Source of the DNA: Zoroaster sp. YZ-2022
Taxonomy: Eukaryota; Echinodermata; Asteroidea; Forcipulatida; Zoroasteridae
Direction of reading: 5' to 3'
NCBI GenBank assembly: GCA_029582265.1
Contig: CM055816.1
Coordinates: 3,068,698 to 3,132,697, forward strand
DNA length: 64,000 nucleotides
In this document: positions 54,861 to 64,000 of the stretch, piece after piece
How positions within the stretch are numbered: position 1 is the stretch's first letter
Layout: each line of letters opens with the position of its first letter
The notes under the pieces: generated by a model
What the model was told of the DNA's origin: nothing
What the model saw: only the letters and a program-made list of their open reading frames with translations
Database searches by the model: none
Position numbers and translations under genes: made by a program

Positions 54861-57306
54861 CATTGATTTTATTTCATTTATTGGTTTATTGCTTCACTTA
54901 TCAAAACACAAAAATGCATACCTATATAAACTTATTTTCTTTGTTAAATGTTAAATAAAAACAACACAAAAAATAGACGAAATTACGGAATTTAATGAAC
55001 TTAGTGACACTTTCATTTGGAACGTAGGCCTACATGTTTGTTGCGATGAATTGGGTTAAATGACGATTGAATGCTCAACTAATGAATTTGAAGTAAAGTT
55101 TTTGCGGATCGAATGATGATGGAAAATTAATTTTCAAATCAAATATAATAACTGAGGTATTTAAAATGAATGAAAAAAGGTTGAAATTGGCGGGAAAACC
55201 TATATTATACACCGCAGCAGAAGGAAAGGGGAAAGCGCCCTCTATTGTGTCCGCCATGTCTGAATTTTGCTTAGCAATTTTTTTACGAAGCAATATAAAG
55301 CAGACCACCAGTTAAGAACACACATTTTGTATGAAAGGTTGGTTGGTAACCAAAGAAGGCTGCAAAGCAAATGTTTCAGGTAAACAATAAGAAGCATATG
55401 CATAAGAATTCTAACCCTTTTATCAGCATGATTGAGTCCAGTCAATATGAAGAATTCCCATAAGGAACATCACGTAGGCATTTATAGGCAAAACACAATT
55501 CAATGTTAAACATAAAACTTGATCGGAAAAAACCGGAATCACTTTATAGCAGATAAATCTGCTTAGCATTTTTTCGAATGACTTTACACATGTTATACAG
55601 AGATGCTTAGCATGTTTGTAAAGCAAGTTTTAAAGGTTCCTAACTGTAATGTTAGTGATTATCAATACCTCTCATGTCAATATTATAAATCAATAATACA
55701 AAAACACTAAATGGTTCGCTCCAGTTTAAACTATTCAGCTTACAGAACCATTGAAGGCTTTTGCTCAAAACTTAAAACTAACAATGTCTCTTGGTTTTTT
55801 CAATACTATCAGCAGTTTTAAACTTTCATTGGTAATAAGAAGTTCAAATTTTGTTTTCTTAAATAAGCCGAAACTAACTCATACAATAAATGCATACTCA
55901 AATAAAGACGTGTACAAAGAACATTAGGACTAATATATACATGTTATAATAAATAACATATAATGTGCTATACTGAATACATTAACTTCCGGTTCAGTCA
56001 TCCCATATAATTTTAAATTCTTCCAACCGTAAGTTCCAGTTCAATCATGTAACGTCATTCATACTTCACAAATTTTTTCCTCATAATATGGGTGTCAATT
56101 GTGCCAAATTTGGTAAAATTCTGTCTAATGTTTTCTCAAGATAGCAACTATGTTTTGGCTGTACAAATACATTTACAGAATAGTGACTCTGAAACTTCCG
56201 GTTTTGACTGGGACAGGTCAGATTAGGATCATGTCTGTGTACGAAAAATCACATAATTCAAGATCTTTCAGATGATGCAAAGATTGTGAAAATATCTTCT
56301 GTGGTTCATGAGATATAATTTTTTGAAATATAAAACTTTGATTTAGTGTAATTCGATATCTGATTACCTCACCATGACGTCACAACTTTACCTGAAACTG
56401 CATGTTAATGTCTAACTATGTGTTAATTAAGGTTCTGTGAACTCTCCAACTATGAGGAGGAGGAGGACGAGGACGAGGGGAAGATGATCAATAACAAGAG
56501 GTGTTCGCGCTGTCGATCGAACACCTAAAACAACCCAAACAATAACAAGAGGTGTTCATGCTGTTGTTCATACACCTAAAAAGTGAGCAACTTAAAAGTC
56601 GATTATTTTGTGCTGTGTGGCCCAATTTGCACTTCGTGAAAACGGTGGCGAATATCTCGGAAACGACTTGGAGATGGGAGCAAACATTGATGTTGTGTGT
56701 TCACTACTCCCATAGAGGTATGTTGAAAAGCCAAATCTGAGTAAGTCACTGACAAGTTTGTCATGGAATGACCCTGATGTTATTTTATAGAGAATCCGTG
56801 CTAATCGTATTTGTGTACATGGAATATCTGACAAAGATGGATGCAGTTCGATATCGAAGGTTGTAGTTTCGTGTAGCAAAAGAGGAGGCAGGGCCTTACC
56901 ATTGAACATATTTTTTACCCTCCCCTTTTCAAAAAACAAACAAAAAATACAACAATAAATAACCAACACAACACAAATTGAAAACCCAATTTTAACTATA
57001 GCAAAGTGGAAGTGGTGGTGGGGCTTTTATGATTGATATCTTTCCCCCAACTGCTTGTACGATTTGCCGGACAGGAATTTGTTTTAATTGAATTATTGCC
57101 CGGTCTTTCAACAAGACTCTTATCCTTACTAGTTTGTGGTTTGTTTTTAACTGAGTAATTGTTTTCCAGAGATCAGTAAAGGTTGAGGTAAAAGATTTTT
57201 TGAGTAAGGTTTGGGATTTTATTTATTTTACACTTTTGTGCTGCTTAATTTTGTGATCTTCATATTGAGATCTCACAAACAGTGCTCTCATGTGTCCAAA
57301 ATTAAC
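54861..57306. other. Non-coding stretch with two small hairpins
   Basis: No domain recognised. At 56499-56526, AGGTGTTCG pairs with CGAACACCT; at 56550-56577, AGGTGT pairs with ACACCT; both follow AATAACAAG. A GA-rich tract precedes them (56450-56482). The 125-codon minus frame at 56592-56969 has no motif I recognise. Confidence 0.5.
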
Positions 57307-57395
57307 ATGATGTTATAATACACTTAATTACATATTTTTCAGAATCCATATTTCTGGAAAGCCAAAACAATATGAAAAGTGTATTATAACATCAT
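57307..57395. other. Perfect 19-bp inverted repeat
   Basis: ATGATGTTATAATACACTT (57307-57325) and its exact complement (57377-57395) enclose 51 bases. It could be a very small foldback element or a cruciform site. The flanks do not show a clear duplication. Confidence 0.85.
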
Positions 57396-58252
57396 TTTTC
57401 ATAGACGCTTAAATGAAATGAATGAACCATCACCCAAGGCAATGGCTATTTGTTTGTTTTTCATCCACTGTCGCCATAGAGTTAAAAAAAACACAAGGCC
57501 ATACTTGATCAACTATACAGTTAGTAATGAGAACAGCCTATGGGTTTGACAGCGGTGGATGTCAATTATAGGCCTATTGTGTTCAAAACGATCATAATAA
57601 TTCAAAATATACAATAGAATAATAATGCATACAGATATGCCTCCAATACATTACAAACATAACGATGCACAGGGTTAAATTATTTATATATATATATATA
57701 TATTTGTCATGTTCCTGCTGGATTGGGATCCGCCAGGCAAGGACCTTAGGAAATTGTGTATCCAAGAAGCTCAGTATAAAATGTAATTTAATTCAGTCCA
57801 TTTTGTACTCTGTGAAATAAATGGAAAATGATTTCTCGGTTTTCTAAACCACAAAATTGATGTTGTAGAAAATAACGACCAGAATGAATATTGAATTAAC
57901 AGTGTAACATGAGCATAATATACGTTTAATATCAAACGTTAAGGTTTGAAATTAGGAGATTGATCAAAATGTTTTAACATAAACAATAACGATAATAGGT
58001 CTATATATTTTTATCTTACGATTTTATTTTATTAATATTCATTTGTACAAAAGTATAGGATTGTTTCCGGAATGTTGGTCATCGGTGTATAAATTACAGG
58101 AAATACATTTAAAAATTACTTTGGAGGAGTTGCGATCATTATTTTAAATTGAATATCCCATTAAGTGTAAAGTCTATGTGTACATTAGATGAATGAAATC
58201 AGACGAAACCACAAATTATATAGCATTTAGTTAAGGTCCACGCAACACAGGG

Positions 58253-58311
58253 AAAAAAAGACCACACACAAGTGTGGACGCCACACGCAATCGCGTGCAT
58301 GGTCTTTTTTT
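58253..58311. other. Hairpin with A-tract stem
   Basis: AAAAAAAGACCA (58253-58264) pairs with TGGTCTTTTTTT (58300-58311). The loop contains ACACAAGTGTGG and GCAATCGCGTGC, which form small hairpins of their own. Confidence 0.7.
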
Positions 58312-58345
58312 GGTCGTTGTTGTGTTCAGGGTTGTCACTAGTCCC

Positions 58346-58478
58346 AATGCCTCTTCCCTTCACAGTCTACTATTTCTTAGAATAATGACAGGACAGCGAC
58401 AATTACGTCATTATTCTTATGACGGAAGAGCGACAGTTACGCCATTATTTTAATAGGAATGTGAAGGGAAGAGGCATT
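58346..58478. other. Perfect 19-bp TIR-like inverted repeat, MITE candidate
   Basis: AATGCCTCTTCCCTTCACA (58346-58364) and its exact complement (58460-58478). Between them lie two direct copies of GCGACA(A/G)TTACG(T/C)CATTATT (about 58395 and 58428) and an inverted AGAATAATGAC. Weaker homology extends outside the stem (CTAGTCC/GGACGAG). Confidence 0.7.
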
Positions 58479-58559
58479 CGGACGAGGTTGCTGCGTGCGC
58501 TTTGACTGAAGGCGAACGAGAGGACAGCGCAAAGCCATAACGGTATGTGATGCACTCTG

Positions 58560-58700
58560 AGGCTTAAGCACTGTAGCTCAATAATGGTTAAGTGTCTTGC
58601 TCAAGGGCACAAGCGCTGTGACCAGCCATGCAGGGATTCGAACCCACTTTCTGACAACGCCAGAACTTGAGTCCGACGCAGACCGCTCGACCATGACACT
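58560..58700 (-). mobile_element. tRNA-Leu-derived SINE
   Basis: The minus strand from 58700 reads GTCATGGTCGAGCGGTCTGC (A box), GGACTCAAGTTCTGG (a Leu CAA anticodon arm) and GTGGGTTCGAATCCC (B box), a clear tRNA-Leu(CAA)-like head. It continues into CAGCGCTTGTGCCCTTGAGC, a non-tRNA body. The T-arm does not close and the acceptor is unpaired, so this is a SINE, transcribed by RNA polymerase III from its internal promoter if active. Confidence 0.8.
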
Positions 58701-61273
58701 TTAAATGTATTTTGGTAAAGCTTATCTTTTTATCGTTTCGGTATTTGTATATACAGACTCTACTAGTATAGTACTAGCGAGAGTTTTTGCATGTCGTATC
58801 GAGTCGAGTCATAGCTAAAACGTCACTCTTACATGACAGCAATCTAAAGAACTAGACTTTATGGAGTATGGAGTAAGGTATATGGTTCCTGTTTTCGGCA
58901 ACTGGCAAGGATTAGGCAGAATGATGCATAATATTCATTATATTCACGGTCATAGCCGTTATACGAAGCGGTAGTTGCTCGAAGATTCTCACAGTTGTCT
59001 AAGATGACCTTACCTACAGCTTTTATGCTTTAGGTGTCAATCGTCACGGGCGTAAATCGGGGGGTTGGGTGGGGATATATATCCCCAATTTTTGGCCCAG
59101 GGGGATGGTCCATAGGATCATCCCCTCGAATTTTTCAAGCGGTAAAAACAAAATTATAATCGAATAATTCGTGCAAAAAGGGGGAATTTGGTTTGTTTAA
59201 ATATTAATTGTCTGTTTGTTTATTTGTCCGATTGGGTGTCATCTTTACGATATCCGTGGGATTCTGAGTAGTTGTGCGCGTTATTGTTACTTATTGTATT
59301 GGGCGGGGGTTCAACTCATGGCTCCCGTCGAATTGTATTGTTATTTATTGACATTGTTATTTGTTGATCATATTGTTCGAGATCCAATACTGTTGTAAAT
59401 TGTATTAATATCCGCCTTGTTCTTTCGACACAGATTGTTGTTGTACTGTTGTTGTTGTACATTTGTTAAGCCACTATGACCGGGGTTTCAAAACAATCCA
59501 AAAGGGTGTTCCAAAAATCACCAAATCCATCTTATAAAATGTCTGTCAAACCGTCAAAATTATTCTGCCTGAGCCACTCTTATTTTTTGATAGAAATAAA
59601 CTTAAATCAAAATAAGTTAACAGACTGTCCGTTGGAATATAGGCCTATACTGTCTGCTTTTGGTACCAACGCGTATCATCCGACTTTTTAGAGTGGGGAA
59701 CAGCATATCAAATGTCCCCTTAAATATCAATGTTAGCCTATCCTGGCTACTGACGACTAGGCTATATCGTTTTTCTTGCAACACCATAATTATTAATAAA
59801 GCGATCAGAATGCAGCACAGAGCGTCCAAAGTCAAAATATTTTCGTGACTCTGAATACAGTAAGGCAGGCCCCTACACCGTATATCAATAATTGTCCTCC
59901 ACTATTTTGATGGCCAATACAAAACCATGACCAAAATAATTAAGTATGCCCATCCTGATGAGGAGTATTCTATAGTTTTTCTTGCAGCCCCATCAAAAGT
60001 AAAAGACGTCGTCATAAAGCGTTCAGAATACACTGCTTAGCATCATTAGGCAGAATACTTCACAAACTTGACAACTTTCATATTGCATAAGAGAGCGCCT
60101 TGAACCAACACTTCTCCTCAAGTGGGCCCGCTCGGAGCCCCTGAACCTCGTATTGAGCTGGATTTGTAGCATATCAATAGACAAGTTAGGTTTTCGTTAC
60201 GTGTTCGTTACTAATCTAGGTCAGCCTAAACTGCGTACGATCAGGTTGGAGAACGAACATTCTTGCAACCCTCGTGGTACCACATGACTGCAACAAATAA
60301 TGGATGGTTTGAGGCTCCATTGCGGTGCCCTGCTGTGAGCAACCTAGGATAACAAAAATATCAAAGAATTTCAGACTCCATGAAAAGGTTGCTCTCCACC
60401 CTTTTGTAATCCCATCCATAAAGAAGTGAGAAGAAAAAAACATTAAAAACACTCTGAAATTGTATGCCCTTGTTTCATAATTGAGTTCGTACAGACACAA
60501 GCATGCATCTTCATAGCGTCAGGCATAACATTGAGCTGGAAAGTTAGAAGGCCACTACCAGAAAAAAGAGGGCGCTAACAGCAATAGAAGCAGCTCCCGT
60601 CATAAACGGAAATTAATAATTGTTTTCGATCAAGCCGGGCGCTGATTGTAGGTGTACGAACTATATAACGACGCGAAGTGTGTCAATAAAGCGATATTCG
60701 CCATTGCATATCGGGCTGTCAAATAATGAACATCATCTTTTGAAAAGATTTATCTTCACTTGAATGACTCAATGTCGTGTTGATCATCCTAGATTATAAT
60801 TGTGAGTTGTGTCAGCATTTTATCAACAAGCGATAAACGACAAGCGATCAGGGGGCGTAGCCAAAGGGGGGTAATTCCCTGAATACAAGAGGTTATATGT
60901 ACATGCTCATGATAGTAACTCACCTAACTGTGTCTGTTTGCAGGGGCAACCTCGCTTTCAAATGTCATTGATTTTAAGTAAATTAATGGAAATATAACTA
61001 CATCTATTTTATTTATTCCTTATGTTAGGAATGAACTTTTCTTTGGAACTATTAAATTATTGGGCCTCTCGCTGGTGCATGCAGCATGTAAAGCTGAGAT
61101 TTGGTTGTGAGAATTTCACTTTCGTATTAATTATCGTGAATACAGGCGACTAGATATATAGGCTGTACAGAAAAGTTGCACGTAACGTTTCTTTAAACAC
61201 CAATGTTATTCCTTTAAAATTATATTTACATTAACATAAACCATAAGCAAATCCTTACCGAATAAAAGGCAAC
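58701..61273. other. Non-coding stretch, no gene recognised
   Basis: No coding domain or RNA gene seen. Near 59050-59140 a G-rich segment (GGGGATATATATCCCCAATTTT) has a small palindrome and resembles ends of decayed DNA transposons. Short frames elsewhere lack motifs. Confidence 0.45.
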
Positions 61274-61773
61274 NNNNNNNNNNNNNNNNNNNNNNNNNNN
61301 NNNNNNNNNNNNNNNNNNNNNNNNNNNNNNNNNNNNNNNNNNNNNNNNNNNNNNNNNNNNNNNNNNNNNNNNNNNNNNNNNNNNNNNNNNNNNNNNNNNN
61401 NNNNNNNNNNNNNNNNNNNNNNNNNNNNNNNNNNNNNNNNNNNNNNNNNNNNNNNNNNNNNNNNNNNNNNNNNNNNNNNNNNNNNNNNNNNNNNNNNNNN
61501 NNNNNNNNNNNNNNNNNNNNNNNNNNNNNNNNNNNNNNNNNNNNNNNNNNNNNNNNNNNNNNNNNNNNNNNNNNNNNNNNNNNNNNNNNNNNNNNNNNNN
61601 NNNNNNNNNNNNNNNNNNNNNNNNNNNNNNNNNNNNNNNNNNNNNNNNNNNNNNNNNNNNNNNNNNNNNNNNNNNNNNNNNNNNNNNNNNNNNNNNNNNN
61701 NNNNNNNNNNNNNNNNNNNNNNNNNNNNNNNNNNNNNNNNNNNNNNNNNNNNNNNNNNNNNNNNNNNNNNNNN
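61274..61773. other. Assembly gap, 500 N
   Basis: Exactly 500 N; it abuts a tandem array, so the missing sequence is probably more of that array. Confidence 0.99.
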
Positions 61774-63135
61774 ATCCAGTCATAATAACCAGAGATATAG
61801 TGGGTGATGCCAACATGGCCCTGCGGTGGATGCCTTTATTTGTTAGGCACCAATAGGCAACCCTCTATCCAGTCATAATAATAGAGATATAGTGGAGTAC
61901 CAACATGGCCCTGTGGTGGATGTCTATATTTGTTAGGCACCAATAGGCAACACTCTATTCAGTCATAATAATAGAGATATAGTGGAGTACCAACATGACC
62001 CTGCGGTGGATGCCTTTATTTGTTAGACAGCAATAGGCAACCGTCTATCCAGTCATAATAATAGAGATATAGTGGAGTACCAACATGGCCCTGAGGTGGA
62101 TGCCTATATTTGTTAGGCACCAATATATAGGCAACACTCTATCCAGTCATAATAATAGAGATATAGTGGAGTACCAACATGGCCCTTCGGTGGATGCCTT
62201 TATTTGTTAGGCACCAGAAGGCAACCCCCTATCCAGTCATAATTATAGAGATATAGTGGAGTACCAACATGGCCCTGCGGTGGATGCCTTTATCTGTTAG
62301 TCACCAATAGGCAACCCTGTATCCAGTCATAATAATAGAGATATAGTGGAGTACCAACATGGCCCTGCAGTTGATGCCTTTATTTGTTAGGCACCAATAG
62401 GCAACCCTCTATCCAGTCATAATAATAGAGATATAGTGGAGTACCAACATGGCCCTGCAGTTGATGCCTTTATCTGTTAGACACCAATAGGCAACCCTGT
62501 ATCCCGTCATAATAATAGAGATATAGTGGAGTACTAACATGGCCCTGCGGTGGATGCTTTATTTGTAGGGCACCAATAGGCAACCCTCTATCCAGTCATA
62601 ATAATAGAGATATAGTGGAGTACCAACATGGCCCTGCGGTGGATGCCTATATTTGTTAGGCACCAATAGGCAACCCTCTATCCAGTCATAATAATAGAGA
62701 TATAGTGGAGTACCAACATGGCCCTGCGGTGGATGCCTATATTTGTTAGGCACCAATAGGCAACCCTCTATCCAGTCATAATAATAGAGATATAGTGGAG
62801 TACCAACATGTCCCTGCGGTGGATGCCTTTATTTGTTAGGCACCAATAGGCAACCCTCTATCCAGTCATAATAATAGAGATATAGTGGAGTACCAACATG
62901 GCCCTGCGGTGGATGCCTATATTTGTTAGGCACCAATAGGCAACCCTCTATCCAGTCATAATAATAGAGATATAGTGGAGTACCAACATGTCCCTGCGGT
63001 GGATGCCTTTATTTGTTAGGCACCAATAGGCAACCCTCTATCCAGTCATAATAATAGATATATAGTGGAGTACCAACATGGCCCTGTGGTGGATGTCTAT
63101 ATTTGTTAGACACCAATAGGCAACCCTCTATCTAG
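61774..63135. repeat. 90-bp tandem array, about 15 units
   Basis: Units contain GGCACCAATAGGCAACCCTC, AGTCATAATAATAGAGATAT and CCAACATGGCCCTGCGGTGG; starts fall every 90 bp (for example 61811, 61901, 61991 and 62081). Because 90 is divisible by three, some frames stay open across two units and produce a 30-residue repeat (62559-62756, minus strand), which I regard as accidental. The left end is in the gap. Confidence 0.97.
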
Positions 63136-64000
63136 TAGAGACCAGTGTGCGATGATTGAAAAATCTCATAGTTTGACCGCATTAAGACTACCATGGTGAG
63201 TAAAACTATGGAACATCCTTGACGCAGTAACAATACTTAATGAGAAGTCTCACCAAGAAAGCACACTCTACACAAATTGCGCTGGCAAATGTTTCCAACG
63301 AAAATTTGGTTTTAACTCAACATTGAATGGGGGTGTGACAATAAGTTTTGGAAACCATTATAGATTGTAACCAATACCACAGATGTGCCATCGCGCCAAG
63401 ATTAATATAATGAAAACAAGGAAATTAAAAAAAAGTATTGTTTCCTTTGAACCGAATATGGAAAACCTAAAATCGGTAAAGCACGGTGATCTATGGAACA
63501 TTTGCGTCATTTGACAGATATTTTAAAAGTCAAATCAGGTTAAGATCAGATAAAAATAATATGGAAAAGGGCACATGTACCACCCTGAAGGTAAATAATT
63601 ATAAACAAATAATGTTCGTCCGGCCTATTGGCAGTTTTCTAAAATTAAAGAAAATGTTCTAAAAATTACATCGTCTATTACCGTTATACGTAACACTTGG
63701 CATCACGCCAAATACTAATCATTCGTGATTATGCGTGTGACCACCGTGGCGCGCCGTGTGTTCAACAGGTACAGACACCCTCATGTTAGTATTTCTATAG
63801 GCTACTTCCGAAGACATGAGGTTCCTCACCTTGGGAGGTTTCAATTGGGAGGTTCCAATTATTAAAAGTGTGTTTTCCAAACTTAAACCATTGATAAACT
63901 TCAATTAATCAGGTGTTTCTATTGACCAAAAGATTTTAAATTATCAAACTTTGTTAACTGTCTGTTATTAATTACCAGTTGCGTAGGTGTAGTTATTGTA
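63136..64000. other. Non-coding stretch, no gene recognised
   Basis: AT-rich unique-looking sequence with no coding domain on either strand. No repeat or hairpin stands out. Confidence 0.5.

Noticed and set aside
61226..61816. Frame across the second gap
   Set aside because: Almost entirely N.
62559..62756. Protein with two 30-residue repeats
   Set aside because: Follows from a 90-bp tandem unit being divisible by three; other units carry stops.

Overview
The window looks like non-coding, transposon-dense DNA from an animal genome. The host is most likely a marine invertebrate, possibly an echinoderm. Reasons: eukaryotic AT-rich sequence with splice-site-like motifs; BEL/Pao, Ty3/gypsy, L1/Tx1-like, L2/CR1-like and APE-type non-LTR retroelements side by side; many MITEs; THAP-domain fragments; and frequent copies of the octamer TAGGCCTA. 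The species assignment is an inference from general familiarity. I found no host protein-coding gene that I would defend. Nearly every credible reading frame belongs to a mobile element.

Layout. 0.3-3 kb: a PIF/Harbinger-like MITE (TTA target duplication), a 70-bp minisatellite, and a long-TIR element with a 9-bp target duplication. 3.7-14.2 kb: segmental-duplication copy A, interrupted by a 7-kb BEL/Pao retrotransposon with both LTRs and a broken pol. 14.9-15.7 kb: a broken THAP fragment and a 500-N gap. 15.7-19.8 kb: a short duplicate (copy C) followed by a non-LTR retrotransposon with an uninterrupted endonuclease-RT frame of about 1,110 codons. 19.8-24.2 kb: copy B of the duplication, with its 32-bp satellite expanded from about 10 to about 42 units and a 940-bp Harbinger-like MITE inserted. 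Copies A and B serve as each other's empty sites for the BEL element and the MITE. 26.7 kb: a second broken THAP fragment.

27.8-32.0 kb is the most unusual part. It is a 4.2-kb foldback (inverted-repeat) element whose arms carry mirror-image copies of a small SANT/Myb-like exon. A second foldback element is nested at its centre (6-bp target duplication), made of dozens of GTCGCC decamers alternating with A-tracts. At 32.5 kb and 22.2 kb two further TIR elements are filled with short motifs (CTACGAC; ATCGT/ATACGT) repeated about every 10-11 bp, close to one helical turn.

33.5-35.9 kb: an L1/Tx1-like LINE remnant (minus strand) with a SINE-like insertion. 36.1-39.8 kb: a Ty3/gypsy element with 128-bp LTRs, a polypurine tract, frameshifts and a deleted integrase core. 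39.9-44.8 kb: a diverged local duplication with a small MITE. 45-61 kb: mostly unannotatable AT-rich sequence with a hAT MITE (8-bp target duplication), an L2/CR1-like remnant, two tRNA-derived sequences, hairpins and dispersed repeats. 61.3 kb: a second 500-N gap, then a 90-bp tandem array to 63.1 kb.

The elements do not form a pathway. The window is a record of successive insertions, duplications and array expansions, and the nesting lets several be ordered in time.
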